Positions 20,421 to 29,894 of a stretch of DNA of 64,000 bases are shown piece by piece. The first letter of the stretch is position 1. Each line of letters starts with the position of its first letter. A program made the translations under genes and the position numbers. The notes beneath the pieces were generated by a model. The model saw only the letters and a list, made by a program, of their open reading frames with translations. It did not search any database and was not told the origin of the DNA. Origin of the DNA: Acidobacteriota bacterium (GTDB lineage: Bacteria; Acidobacteriota; Terriglobia; Terriglobales; Acidobacteriaceae); assembly GCA_021778845.1 (NCBI GenBank), contig JAJYBU010000003.1, forward strand, positions 1-64,000. Direction: 5' to 3'.

Positions 20421-22217
20421 CTACTTTTCCATGTCGGGGTAGGGGCCGAGGCCGCCGTTGGCGATCCACTGGTCGATGTGGTCGGTGAGGACGGGGAGGG
20501 GGACGCTGCCGAGTTCGAGGACGGCGTCGTGGAAGGCGCGGACGTTGAAGCGCGGGCCGAGAGCGGCTTCGGCTTTGTGGCGGGCGTTGAGGATGGCCAT
20601 CTCGCCGAGGTAGTAGCTGAGCGCCTGCCCGGGCCAGGAGATGTAGCGGTCGACCTCGGTCTCGATCTCGTGGTCAGAGAGCGCGGTGTTGTCGCGGAGA
20701 TACTGCTGTGCCTGTTCGCGGGTCCAGCCCTGGGAGTGGATGCCGGTGTCGACGACCAGCCGAGCAGCGCGCCAGGCCTGGTAGCTGAGCATGCCGAAGG
20801 TCTCGTAGGGCGTGTGGTAGATGCCCATCTCGGTGCCGAGACGCTCGCAGTAGAGCGCCCAGCCTTCGCCGTAGGCCGAGATGTAGGCGTTGCGGAACTT
20901 CGGCAGATGACGAGCCTTGACAACCTCCGCCGCGATGGGCATCTGGAAGGCGTGGCCGGGCGCGGACTCATGCAGCGTGAGCGCGGGCAGCGAGTAGAGC
21001 GGACGCGCCGGGAGGTCGTAGGTGTTGACCAGATAGACGCCGGGGCCGCCGCGGGCCGAGGTGTAGAAGGGCGCGATGGCCGCCGGGACGGGCTTGATGC
21101 CGAAGCGCTCGCGGGGCAGATAGCCGAAGTACTGCGAGGCTACGCCGTCAAACTGCTTGCTGATGACGGCGGCGCGGGAGAGGAGATCGTCGGGCTTACG
21201 GGCGTAGAACTGCGGATCGGTGCGGAGGAAGCGCAGGAAGTCGGGGAGTGATCCAGCGAAGCCGCTCTGCTGCATGGTCGCGAGCATCTCGGCGTGGATC
21301 TTTGCCATCTCGCTGAGGCCGATGGCGTGGATCTGGTCGGGAGTAAGGGTGAGGGTGGTGAACTCGAGAATTTTGGACTGGTAGTAGGCCTTGCCGTCGG
21401 GGAGGTCGGTGGCGGCCAGGGAGGTCTGAGCGTGCGGGAGATAGTCGTCGCGGAAGAAAGTGAGTAGCTCGCGGTAAGCGGGGATGACGCCGGTCTGGAT
21501 GGCCGCGGCGGCGGCGCTGCGCAGCTTTGCCTGCTCGGCGGCGGGGATGGTCGCGGGCATTTTATCGAAGGGCTTGTAGTAGATGGTGCTCTGTGGGGTT
21601 TTGGCGTCGGCCACGGGAAGGATGGTTTCGTCGCGGCCGGTGAGCGTGACCCTGGGCGGCGTGAATCCGCGCGCGAGGCCGGAGCGCATGTTGGCGATGT
21701 TCTCGTGGAAGTAGCGTGGGAGGTCGTTGAGTTGCGCGATGTAGTTGGTGTAATCCAGCGCGGACTTGAAGGTTGCGCGCGCGACGTCCTCTTCGTCAGA
21801 CCAGAAGGTGGTGTCGGAGTTGACGGGGCGCTCGTACTCGCGGAACTTCTGCGCGTTGATCAGCACGATAAGCTGCGCGCGAAAGACCTGATAGTTCACG
21901 CGCTCGGTGGGCGAGAGCGAGACCGGGTGCAGCGCGTCGACCTGGCGGAGCACGCCCTCCCAGTGGGCAAGATCGGCCTGCTGGGTGGCGGCGTCGACGC
22001 TGGGAAGCTGCGCCAGAATCGCGTCGGGATGGTCCTCGTCGCCGGCACCGCGCTGGGCCTTGCGCCACGCGTCTTCGGCAGTATAGATCGCGCGGAGGCG
22101 GCTGTCTTCGGTTGCCTGATGCTGCGCTGGTTTGGCTGCGGCCTGGGAGAACGACACCGAACTGGTGGCGAAGATCGGGAACGCTGCCGCTGCGCAAAGT
22201 ACTCGTAAGATGACCAC
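20421..22217 (-). CDS. DUF885-family zinc peptidase-like protein, secreted
   Basis: A 598-residue protein of the DUF885 group, thought to be metallopeptidases. The metal-binding HESAPGHAFQ motif is present, with the downstream SAYGEGWALYCERLG helix supplying another Glu. I chose the GTG at 22217 because AGGAG lies five bases upstream and the signal peptide (VVILRVLCAAAAFPIFATSS) starts there; the longer ATG start at 22244 has no such site. Family members cleave short peptides or amides, but substrates are poorly known. It is likely transcribed ahead of the S10 and S9 genes. Confidence 0.88.
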   Translation of the reverse strand: MVILRVLCAAAAFPIFATSSVSFSQAAAKPAQHQATEDSRLRAIYTAEDAWRKAQRGAGDEDHPDAILAQLPSVDAATQQADLAHWEGVLRQVDALHPVSLSPTERVNYQVFRAQLIVLINAQKFREYERPVNSDTTFWSDEEDVARATFKSALDYTNYIAQLNDLPRYFHENIANMRSGLARGFTPPRVTLTGRDETILPVADAKTPQSTIYYKPFDKMPATIPAAEQAKLRSAAAAAIQTGVIPAYRELLTFFRDDYLPHAQTSLAATDLPDGKAYYQSKILEFTTLTLTPDQIHAIGLSEMAKIHAEMLATMQQSGFAGSLPDFLRFLRTDPQFYARKPDDLLSRAAVISKQFDGVASQYFGYLPRERFGIKPVPAAIAPFYTSARGGPGVYLVNTYDLPARPLYSLPALTLHESAPGHAFQMPIAAEVVKARHLPKFRNAYISAYGEGWALYCERLGTEMGIYHTPYETFGMLSYQAWRAARLVVDTGIHSQGWTREQAQQYLRDNTALSDHEIETEVDRYISWPGQALSYYLGEMAILNARHKAEAALGPRFNVRAFHDAVLELGSVPLPVLTDHIDQWIANGGLGPYPDMEK

Positions 22218-22353
22218 TGCGTCTCCTGCAACAAAAAGATTCATCTACTGTACGGGATTGGCCGTCCAACCAGCAGCAGCGGTTGCAGCTACCGCGCGCT
22301 CGGACGGGCGCGCTAGACTGTTCGCTGCATCATAGAGATGAGGGAGAGTTTCC

Positions 22354-23712
22354 ATGCGTGTTGGCCTGATGACCAGAGAGTATCCGCCGTATGTGTATGG
22401 CGGCGCCGGAGTGCATGTCGAGTATCTGTCGCGCGAGCTGGCGAAGACCATCGAGGTCGACGTGCATGCGTGGGGCGGGACGCCGGAGCGGGCGCTGCCT
22501 GACGATCCGAAGCTGCGCGTCGTCTTCGAGCAGCCGTGGGATGCGATCTCCGGCGGCACGACGGCGAAGTTCAAGGGAGCGCTGGAGGCTCTGTCGCTAA
22601 ACCTGCTGCAAAACCTGAAGCTGGATGAGTTGGACGTCATCCATACGCACACCTGGTATGTGGCGATGGCGGGGTTTCTGGCGAAGAAGCTGTACGGGAT
22701 TCCGTTTGTGCTGACGACGCATTCTTTAGAGCCGCTGCGAGCGTGGAAGGCCGAACAGCTTGGCACGGGCTATGCGCTGAGTTCATGGATGGAGCGGACG
22801 GCGATCCTCGACGCGGATGCGATTGTGGCTGTTTCGAATGGCACCAAACGCGACATTGTGAAGGCCTATCCCGATGTCGATCCGAAGCGCATACACGTGA
22901 TCTACAACGGCATCGATCTGGAGCAGTATCAATACACGCCGGAGATGAGCGCGCTGAAGAAATATGGCGTCGATACGAAGAGGCCGTATGTGCTGTTCGT
23001 GGGGCGCATCACGCGGCAGAAGGGCGTTACGCACCTGGTCGAGGCGATCCAGTATCTGCCGGCGGGGACGCAGATTGTGCTGTGCGCGGGGGCTCCGGAC
23101 ACGCCGGAGATTGCTGCCGAGATGCGGGACAAGGTGCAGGCCGTGCGGCGATTTACGCCGGGCAGCCAGCGTGCGGCGGTGGAGAATTTTACGGCGGATG
23201 GCGGCCACTCGATTGCCACCGGCGACCCCACCGGGACCGGCCACAACCTGGTGTGGATTGAGCAGATGGTGACCAAGGAGGAGGCGATTCAGTTGTACTC
23301 GCACTGCGCAGTGTTCTGCTGCCCGTCAGTATATGAGCCGTTCGGGATCATCAACCTGGAGGCGATGGCGTGCCGGGCGCCGGTGGTGGCCAGTGCGACG
23401 GGCGGAATTCTGGAGGTGGTGGTGGAGGGCAAGACCGGGCATCTGGTGCCCTTCGAGGCGCACCCGGAGACAACCTTCCCGATGCGTCCGGCGCAGTTTG
23501 CGAAAGACCTCGCCGAACGCATCACCGATCTGCTGCGCGACCCCGAAAAGGCTCAGCGGATGGGCGAAGAAGGACGCAGGCGCGTGGAGGAACACTTCTC
23601 CTGGACTGCGATTGCGGCGCAGACGATCGAGCTGTACCGGAGCCTTATCGCCAAAGGTGATTCGGGTGCGGATGCGGTACGTTCGACAGGTCCAGCGTCA
23701 TCACATAGATGA
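22354..23712 (+). CDS. glgA: Glycogen synthase, GT4 family (actinobacterial GlgA/GlgM type)
   Basis: A 452-residue cytosolic glycosyltransferase with GT-B fold. The N-domain has TREYPPYVYGGAGVHVEYL and DVIHTHTW; the C-domain has LFVGRITRQKGVTHLVEA and the donor-binding CPSVYEPFGIINLEAMAC with E-x7-E pattern. This form adds glucose from ADP-glucose to glycogen or makes maltose-1-phosphate. AGGGAGAG lies before ATG 22354. Other glg genes are not nearby. Its last 68 bases overlap a convergent small membrane-protein gene. The choice between GlgA and GlgM activity cannot be settled from sequence. Confidence 0.87.
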   Translation: MRVGLMTREYPPYVYGGAGVHVEYLSRELAKTIEVDVHAWGGTPERALPDDPKLRVVFEQPWDAISGGTTAKFKGALEALSLNLLQNLKLDELDVIHTHTWYVAMAGFLAKKLYGIPFVLTTHSLEPLRAWKAEQLGTGYALSSWMERTAILDADAIVAVSNGTKRDIVKAYPDVDPKRIHVIYNGIDLEQYQYTPEMSALKKYGVDTKRPYVLFVGRITRQKGVTHLVEAIQYLPAGTQIVLCAGAPDTPEIAAEMRDKVQAVRRFTPGSQRAAVENFTADGGHSIATGDPTGTGHNLVWIEQMVTKEEAIQLYSHCAVFCCPSVYEPFGIINLEAMACRAPVVASATGGILEVVVEGKTGHLVPFEAHPETTFPMRPAQFAKDLAERITDLLRDPEKAQRMGEEGRRRVEEHFSWTAIAAQTIELYRSLIAKGDSGADAVRSTGPASSHR

Positions 23713-23854
23713 CGAGGACAGCAAGGACGAAGACTACGCCGATCCAGAACTTCCAGTCCTTATGAGCGCGCAGCAAGTACGGCTCCTGCTTCTCTTCAGG
23801 ACCGTGCTGTCCGGTGTCGTCATGGCGATGGTCGAGATGTTTAGCTTCGGTCAT
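23645..23854 (-). CDS. Small single-pass membrane protein of unknown function
   Basis: A 69-residue protein with a His/Asp-rich N-terminus (HLDHRHDDTG), then KDWKFW and a clear transmembrane segment (IGVVFVLAVLVIYVMTL), ending in PHPHPNHLW. The composition and helix are unlikely to arise as a shadow of the opposite strand. The 3' end overlaps the last 68 bases of the glycogen-synthase gene. No strong Shine-Dalgarno is seen. Function unknown; His clusters at both ends could bind metal. Confidence 0.6.
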   Translation of the reverse strand: MTEAKHLDHRHDDTGQHGPEEKQEPYLLRAHKDWKFWIGVVFVLAVLVIYVMTLDLSNVPHPHPNHLWR

Positions 23855-23972
23855 GGACTGATTATGAACGGTTTGTAAAGTTTGCGCTGCTCCTTTGTGG
23901 CCATCGCATCCGGCGGGGAATCCGCGCGGCGGCTAGGCGGCCCGCAACCGGAGCAGCAGCGGGTGCGTCCAA

Positions 23973-24000
23973 TCGGCAGGAGTAATGCGGCGTCTATAAT
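23973..24000 (+). promoter_or_regulatory. Candidate sigma-70 promoter of tal
   Basis: A perfect TATAAT at 23995-24000 lies 16 bases downstream of TCGGCA (23973-23978), which matches the -35 consensus at four of six positions. Transcription would begin near 24007, giving a leader of about 45 bases to the tal start codon. Confidence 0.4.
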
Positions 24001-24051
24001 TAAGTCGTTGCGCAAAATGCGCTCGCGAGTGTTCTCGCAATAGGAGCCTAA

Positions 24052-25044
24052 ATGGCGAATCTTTTAGATCAGCTCAAGTCCATGACCACGGTCGTTGCCG
24101 ACACCGGCGACATCAACTCGATCAAGCAGTACAAGCCGACGGACTCGACGACGAACCCGTCGCTGATTGCTGCGGCGGCGGGCATGCCGGAGTATCAGCA
24201 CATCGTCGACGAAGTGCTGGAGCAGGCGCGCGAGAAGGCCGGCGACAAGGCCACCGACAAGGAGGTCGCAGCAGCCGCATTCAAGACGCTGGCTGTCGCA
24301 TTTGGCCGCAAGATTCTGGAGATTGTGCCGGGCCGCGTGTCCACCGAGGTCGACGCCCGCCTGAGCTACGACACGGAAAAGAGCATGGAGCAGGCGCGCG
24401 AGATTATTCAGCAGTATGAGAGCGCGGGCATCTCGCGGGAGCGCGTGCTGATCAAGCTGGCATCGACCTGGGAGGGTATCCGGGCCGCCGAGCTGCTTGA
24501 GAAAGAGGGCATCCACTGCAACCTGACGCTGCTCTTCGGGCTGCACCAGGCGATCGCCTGCGCGGAGGCGAAGGTCACGCTGATCTCGCCGTTCGTCGGC
24601 AGGATTCTGGATTGGTACAAGAAGGATACGGGCAAGGATTACAGCGGCGCCGAGGACCCGGGCGTGAAGTCGGTGACGGAGATTTATCGCTACTACAAGA
24701 AGTTCGGCTACAAGACGGTCGTAATGGGAGCGAGCTTCCGCAATACCGGCGAGATTATCGAGCTGGCCGGATGCGACCTGCTGACCATTGCGCCCAAGCT
24801 GCTCGAAGAGTTGCAGAACACCGAGGGCGTGCTGGAGCGCAAGCTGGATGCGGCCAAGTGCGCGGACCTGCCAATTGAGAAGATCGTCGTCGACAAGGCG
24901 ACGTTCGACAAGATGCATGCCGAGAATCGCATGGCCAACGACAAGCTGAAGGAAGGCATCGACGGCTTCTCGAAGGCGCTGGAAGATTTGGAGAAGATGC
25001 TGGAGAAGCGGCTGACGGAGCTGCCCAGGCCGGTTCGCCAGTAA
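24052..25044 (+). CDS. tal: Transaldolase
   Basis: A 330-residue TalB-type enzyme of the non-oxidative pentose phosphate pathway; it moves a dihydroxyacetone unit from sedoheptulose-7-P to glyceraldehyde-3-P. Conserved parts are [24 protein letters not shown] region, the Schiff-base lysine in [27 protein letters not shown] and [13 protein letters not shown]. Full length. AGGAG lies five bases before ATG 24052. It is monocistronic: a terminator hairpin follows within 25 bases. Confidence 0.97.
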   Translation: MANLLDQLKSMTTVVADTGDINSIKQYKPTDSTTNPSLIAAAAGMPEYQHIVDEVLEQAREKAGDKATDKEVAAAAFKTLAVAFGRKILEIVPGRVSTEVDARLSYDTEKSMEQAREIIQQYESAGISRERVLIKLASTWEGIRAAELLEKEGIHCNLTLLFGLHQAIACAEAKVTLISPFVGRILDWYKKDTGKDYSGAEDPGVKSVTEIYRYYKKFGYKTVVMGASFRNTGEIIELAGCDLLTIAPKLLEELQNTEGVLERKLDAAKCADLPIEKIVVDKATFDKMHAENRMANDKLKEGIDGFSKALEDLEKMLEKRLTELPRPVRQ

Positions 25045-25065
25045 ACGCTAACAGACGAAGACACG

Positions 25066-25093
25066 AAAGGCCGCCTCGGTTGGGGCGGCCTTT
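25066..25093. terminator. Intrinsic terminator between tal and the convergent GT2 gene
   Basis: AAAGGCCGCC (25066-25075) and GGCGGCCTTT (25084-25093) form a perfect 10-bp stem with an 8-base loop; A and T ends give U-rich tails on both strands, so it may stop transcription from both sides. Confidence 0.8.
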
Positions 25094-25113
25094 CTGCATG
25101 CATGAGCACGGAT

Positions 25114-26322
25114 CTAGCGGCGACGCAGGCCGAGGAGGCTGAGGAAGAAACTGGCAAAGCAGATCTCGGTGCCGAGCATGAGGCAGAGCATGGCGGGGAG
25201 GGTGCGGCGCATCATCTGCACTGGCGGCAGCGGGCCGTAGCCAGTGTGCGACCACGAGACCACCGACGACACTGCGATGCCGATGCCGACGAGTACGAGG
25301 AAGATACCGACCAGCAGGCCGGTTTCGAGGGTGATGTAGCGGAACCAGTGCTCGAAGTTCCTGTCTTCCGGGAGCAGGCCCTCGGAGATGGCGAAGACCT
25401 TGGCGGCGACGCCGAAGAAGACCAGTTGGAAGCCGAGCAGGACGGCCGCCGACATGTAGGCGAGCGTGTCCACGCCGAGGTTGACGTGGCCGAAGGGGCG
25501 CTCAGCGGGCAGCAGCCAGGCCATCACTCCGAGGCCAACGATCATCAGCGTGAGGCCCGGATAGAGGAAGAGCCAGCGCGGCGAGTACATCAGCAGGAAG
25601 CGCAGATGCCGCCAGCCGTCGCGCCAGGTTTTGAGGTGCGGCGGGCGGCTGCGGCCATCCTTCTTGAGGGTGGTGGGCACCTCGACGATGCGCTGGCCGA
25701 GCAGCGAAGATTTGACGACCATTTCGCTAGCGAACTCCATGCCGGTCGTTCGGAGGTCGAGGCGGGAGTAGGCGTCTTTGCTGAAGGCGCGGATGCCGCA
25801 GTGGAAGTCGCCGATGGGGGTGTGGAAGAGTTTGCGGCCGAGAAAACTGAGCACGGGGTTGCCGAGATAACGGTGCAGCAGGGGCATGGCGTTGGGCCCG
25901 ATGCCGCCGCGAAAGCGATTGCCCATGACCAGGTCGGCACCCGCTGAGCCGTCCGGACGATCACGGAGTTCGGCGAGGAAGCGCGGAATGTGGGCGAACT
26001 CGTAGCTGTCGTCGGCGTCGGCCATGAGGACATACTTGCCGCGCGCGGCCTGAATGCCGGCGTTAAGGGCTGCGCCGTATCCGCGCACGGGGACCGGAAC
26101 GACGCGCGCGCCGTGTTCAGCGGCGATACTTTGTGAACCATCGGTAGACCCGTTGTCGGCGACGATGACCTCGCCGGCAATGTGGTTCTCGGCCAGCGCC
26201 GCGCGGGCCTTGTCGACGCAGACCGCGAGCGTCTCGGCCTCGTTCAGACAGGGCATGACAACGGTCAACTCGATGGGCGTGTTGTCGTTCGGAATCTGAT
26301 TCGGGATCGGGGTTGGGGTCAT
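25114..26322 (-). CDS. GT2 polyprenyl-phosphate glycosyltransferase with C-terminal membrane helices
   Basis: A 402-residue enzyme. The cytosolic GT2 domain (about 18-250) has ELTVVMPCLNEAETL, VIVADNGSTDGSQ, the DXD-type ADADDSYEF and CGIRAFSKDAYSRL. Four membrane helices follow (about 265-400). Such proteins transfer a sugar from a nucleotide donor to a lipid carrier at the membrane. ATG 26322 overlaps the stop of the upstream GT-C gene by four bases (ATGA), indicating coupled translation and a joint task: this enzyme may make the lipid-linked donor that the upstream integral membrane protein uses. Confidence 0.9.
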   Translation of the reverse strand: MTPTPIPNQIPNDNTPIELTVVMPCLNEAETLAVCVDKARAALAENHIAGEVIVADNGSTDGSQSIAAEHGARVVPVPVRGYGAALNAGIQAARGKYVLMADADDSYEFAHIPRFLAELRDRPDGSAGADLVMGNRFRGGIGPNAMPLLHRYLGNPVLSFLGRKLFHTPIGDFHCGIRAFSKDAYSRLDLRTTGMEFASEMVVKSSLLGQRIVEVPTTLKKDGRSRPPHLKTWRDGWRHLRFLLMYSPRWLFLYPGLTLMIVGLGVMAWLLPAERPFGHVNLGVDTLAYMSAAVLLGFQLVFFGVAAKVFAISEGLLPEDRNFEHWFRYITLETGLLVGIFLVLVGIGIAVSSVVSWSHTGYGPLPPVQMMRRTLPAMLCLMLGTEICFASFFLSLLGLRRR

Positions 26323-28181
26323 GGCTTGGCGGCTCCGGTGATGTCCCACGGCAGCGTTGCTGGCGCGGTGGGCGCGGGAACGGGAATGGTCAGCGGCAGA
26401 GCGTAGAGGTCCGACTCGCCTAGGCGAATCCATCCTGCCGAGGCGGGCGTACGGCCGGTCATTGCGCCGGGGTCGAAGGCCGCGACGAGCACCTTCGCGC
26501 CCTGCTGCTTCAGGACGGCTTCGACCTGCGGACGATTTGGCAGGCCCTCGAACTCTTCGAGCAGATGCGTTGCGTCGGGGTTGTAGATTTCGGTGAGGAC
26601 GCGGACGTTGGCGAGGCGCATCCAGTAGGGATCGTTGAGGCAGGCGATGGTGCCCATGCAGGCGATCTCGTCGCCGGAGCCGACGCCGAGCGCGTTGAGG
26701 GCTTTGGCCGCGCCGAAGATTCGCGGCGAGTACCATGCCGCGGCGAGGCCTGCGGCGGATTCGTTGCGGCGTTGTTCGAGCGCGACGCGGAGACTCTCGC
26801 CGAGGGCCAGAAACGCGAGCACCGCAATCATCGCCGTGGCTGCGCGACGCGGCCACGGGTTGTCGGCGGCGGCGGCGCTGTTCGACGTTTGAAGCGTGGC
26901 GAAGAGCGGCAGGATGATGACGAGATAGGCCAGCGTGACGTAGCGCTCTTCGACGTTGACCAGGCCGTAGATTGCCCACATCGCGAGGCCGAGGGCGACG
27001 GGCGGCAGCCAGAAGACGGTGTGGCGCCAGCCTGCTGCGCCGATGCGGGAGCCTGCGAGGTCAAGGCGCGCTCCGCAGACCAGCAGCAGCGCCAGCAGAA
27101 TCCACGCCTCGGGGTGATTGAGCAGATAGCGCAGGCTGAGGGCGACGTTGCGCGTATCGCGATGCAACAGGCGCTGGAGGTTGAAGCGGGGGATGATGCG
27201 CTCGTGGAAGTAGGTGGGATCGAACCACGCAGGGTAGGTGCCGTAGGGCTCGGCGCGATAGCTGTAGACGCCGGGCTGCGCGAGCAACTGCTGCTCGGGA
27301 TGAATCAGCTTGACGGTGGCCGAGCCGAAGCTGCCGGTCATCGACGGTTCAAGATGCATCTTGACCGTGCCACTGACGTACCACGCGTAGTTGAGCGCGC
27401 CGGAGTCGCCGAAGTCGAAGCGGCCCTTCTGCTTTGAGAGCGCAGCGACGTACGGCCCGGCTACCGCCGCAAAGACGATGAGCGCCAATGCGCCGCCCGC
27501 GATCACACGCATGAGTTTGCGCCGCTGGACCCAGGCCTGAAAGAGCATCATGACCGCGATGGTGAGGAACGCGACGAGGAACGCGAAGGACTTGGCGAGA
27601 TAGGCGAGGCCGAGGAAGAAGCCCATTAGCGGCGCGTAGACGAGGCTGCCCGTGGCGAGGGATTCGAGCAGCATGGCGAAGGCCGCGAGCATCAGCGCCT
27701 GCAATAGAGCGTCGGGGCGGACGGCGGCCATCGAAAGCTCGCGCTGCGAGGCGATGACCACCAGCGCCACACCCAGCAGACGCAGCGCGTGGTCGCCCAG
27801 CAGATGACCCGCGCCATGACTCGGGTCGGCGTGCGGCATCATGTGGCGGCGAAGCTTCACCAGCGCGGAGACGAACATCTGCACCGCGAAGACGGACGCG
27901 AGAAAGATGACGAAGTTGAGCACATAGTAGGCATGCAGCTCATTCCACCGCGTGGAGTGTGCGAGACGCTGGGCGAGCGCCAACAATGCCGGATAGAGCG
28001 GGTTCCAGTAGGCGTTGATGACGCCTGCCCATTGGTGCGCGCGCATCAGGTCGGCGACGTCCATGTAGGCCATGCCATCGCCGTCGAGAGCGTAAGGGCC
28101 GTACTTCATCGCCAGCCATGCGATGGGGATCAACATCAGCAGATAGACCAGCAGAGCGCGGCGCAGGGTTTGCGATCTCAC
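26319..28181 (-). CDS. Integral membrane GT-C-type glycosyltransferase (ArnT/PMT-like)
   Basis: A 620-residue protein with about eleven to twelve hydrophobic helices and a soluble C-terminal part. The early extracytoplasmic loop carries DGDGMAYMDVADLM, and the TM2 region WNPLYPALLALAQ, similar to the acidic loops of lipid-sugar dependent GT39-type enzymes. GTG 28181 has GAGG six bases upstream. It is translationally coupled with the following GT2 enzyme. The acceptor (protein, lipid or glycan) is unknown. Confidence 0.8.
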   Translation of the reverse strand: MRSQTLRRALLVYLLMLIPIAWLAMKYGPYALDGDGMAYMDVADLMRAHQWAGVINAYWNPLYPALLALAQRLAHSTRWNELHAYYVLNFVIFLASVFAVQMFVSALVKLRRHMMPHADPSHGAGHLLGDHALRLLGVALVVIASQRELSMAAVRPDALLQALMLAAFAMLLESLATGSLVYAPLMGFFLGLAYLAKSFAFLVAFLTIAVMMLFQAWVQRRKLMRVIAGGALALIVFAAVAGPYVAALSKQKGRFDFGDSGALNYAWYVSGTVKMHLEPSMTGSFGSATVKLIHPEQQLLAQPGVYSYRAEPYGTYPAWFDPTYFHERIIPRFNLQRLLHRDTRNVALSLRYLLNHPEAWILLALLLVCGARLDLAGSRIGAAGWRHTVFWLPPVALGLAMWAIYGLVNVEERYVTLAYLVIILPLFATLQTSNSAAAADNPWPRRAATAMIAVLAFLALGESLRVALEQRRNESAAGLAAAWYSPRIFGAAKALNALGVGSGDEIACMGTIACLNDPYWMRLANVRVLTEIYNPDATHLLEEFEGLPNRPQVEAVLKQQGAKVLVAAFDPGAMTGRTPASAGWIRLGESDLYALPLTIPVPAPTAPATLPWDITGAAKP

Positions 28182-28298
28182 AGGGTTCCTCGTGGCGTCG
28201 GTGGGGTCATGGGAGGGCTCTCGGCTGCATGGAGTTGGGACTCTCTCAGCATATCGCGGCGCGCTGCACGGGGACAGACGGCGCAGACGACAGGACGG

Positions 28299-29894
28299 CT
28301 ACAGGATGTAGCGGCTGAGGTCCTGGTTCTTCACGATGCTGGCGACCTGCTTCTCCACGTACGCGCGGTCGACGATGAGGACGCGCTCAAAGGTGGGCTC
28401 GCCGGTCGGGGTGGCGATGGCACGCTCCACCAGCGCGGGAACCTTGTCGGAGACTGCGCTGCTGCCGGCTTTTACGATATCGGGCGCCTCGAAGCTGATC
28501 TCGTCGAGAACCTTTTCCATGATGGTGTGCAGGCGGCGCGCACCGATGTTCTCGGTCGTCTCGTTGACCTGGAAGGCGAAGCTGGCCATCTCTTCGAGCG
28601 CTCCGGGAGCGAACTCCAGGTGAAGGCCTTCGGTTTCAAGCAGCGCGATGGCCTGGCGGGTGAGCGACGCTCGCGGCTCAGTGAGGATACGCAGAAAATC
28701 CTCGACGGTGAGCGGCAGCAGCTCGACGCGGATGGGAAAGCGGCCCTGCAGTTCGGGGATCAGATCGCTGGGCTTGGAGACGTGAAATGCGCCGGCGGCG
28801 ATGAAGAGAATGTGATCAGTGGCGACCATGCCGTACTTAGTGTTGACGGTCGTTCCTTCGACGATGGGGAGGATGTCGCGCTGCACGCCCTCGCGGCTGA
28901 TGTCGGGGCCGTGGCCGCCCTCGCGTCCGGCAATCTTGTCGATCTCGTCGAGGAAGACGATGCCGGAATCTTCGACGCGCTCGACAGCGATGCGGACGAC
29001 ATGGTCCATATCAAGCAGCCGCGACTCCTCTTCCTGCGTGAGGTACTCGAAGGCGTCGGGAATCTTCATGGAGCGCTTGCGGGTGCGACCGCCGAAAATA
29101 CCTGCGAGCATCTCCTTCATGCCGCTCTGGTCCATCTCTTCGGGCGCGTTGCTGAGCACTTCGATCTGCGGCTGCGCACGGTCGCGGGTCTCAACCTCGA
29201 CCATGCGATCGTCGAGCCGGCCCTCGCGAAACTGGATGAGCAGGCGCTCGCGCTCGCGTGCGTGCTCGGCGTCGCTCTTGGCGACGATGGTCAACGTGGG
29301 CACAGCAGCCGACTCTTCTTTCGCAGTCTCCGGCTGCGGCTTCGCCTGCTCCTCAGCAGCAGCGGCGGCCACGGCGGGGGCTCCATCGACGGCTTCGGAG
29401 ATGCGGGAGGAAAGACTCTCTGCCGAGCTGGCTCCCTGGGCCAGCAGCAGGTCAATCAGGCGCTCCTCGGCGGCCAGTTCGGCGCGGTCTTCCACCTCGT
29501 CGAGCTTCTCCTCGCGGACCATGTCGATAGCAATCTCCATCAGGTCGCGGACGATGGATTCGACGTCGCGGCCGACGTAGCCAACCTCGGTAAACTTCGA
29601 CGCCTCGACCTTGAGGAAGGGCGAGTTGGTGAGCTTTGCGAGCCGTCGCGCGATCTCTGTTTTGCCCACACCTGTCGATCCGATCATCAGGATATTTTTG
29701 GGCATGATCTCTTCGGCAAGCTCGGGCGGAAGCTTCTGGCGGCGGCTGCGATTGCGCAGGGCAACGGCGACGGCGCGCTTGGCCGCGGCCTGCCCTACTA
29801 CGTATTTGTCGAGCTCAGCGACGATCTCGCGCGGCGTCATCTCATCGAGCGAGAGCGCCTGGTCTTCAGCCGTTCCTGGTAAATAAATGGCCAT
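28299..29894 (-). CDS. hslU: HslU, ATPase subunit of the HslUV protease
   Basis: A 531-residue AAA+ unfoldase that feeds proteins to HslV. It contains DKYVVGQAAAKRAVAVALRN, Walker A IGSTGVGKTE, GYVGRDVESIVRDL (pore loop), Walker B VFLDEIDKIA and ENIGARRLHTIME, and ends in the canonical LSRYIL that docks into HslV. It is about 90 residues longer than the 443-residue E. coli form; the extra is in the I-domain, including an Ala/Glu/Pro-rich stretch near residues 165-200. Its ATG directly follows the hslV stop codon (TAG then ATG). Confidence 0.97.
   Translation of the reverse strand: MAIYLPGTAEDQALSLDEMTPREIVAELDKYVVGQAAAKRAVAVALRNRSRRQKLPPELAEEIMPKNILMIGSTGVGKTEIARRLAKLTNSPFLKVEASKFTEVGYVGRDVESIVRDLMEIAIDMVREEKLDEVEDRAELAAEERLIDLLLAQGASSAESLSSRISEAVDGAPAVAAAAAEEQAKPQPETAKEESAAVPTLTIVAKSDAEHARERERLLIQFREGRLDDRMVEVETRDRAQPQIEVLSNAPEEMDQSGMKEMLAGIFGGRTRKRSMKIPDAFEYLTQEEESRLLDMDHVVRIAVERVEDSGIVFLDEIDKIAGREGGHGPDISREGVQRDILPIVEGTTVNTKYGMVATDHILFIAAGAFHVSKPSDLIPELQGRFPIRVELLPLTVEDFLRILTEPRASLTRQAIALLETEGLHLEFAPGALEEMASFAFQVNETTENIGARRLHTIMEKVLDEISFEAPDIVKAGSSAVSDKVPALVERAIATPTGEPTFERVLIVDRAYVEKQVASIVKNQDLSRYIL

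Noticed and set aside
18742-20442. 566-residue plus-strand frame opposite the S10 carboxypeptidase
   Set aside because: Same reason: antisense shadow without recognisable features.
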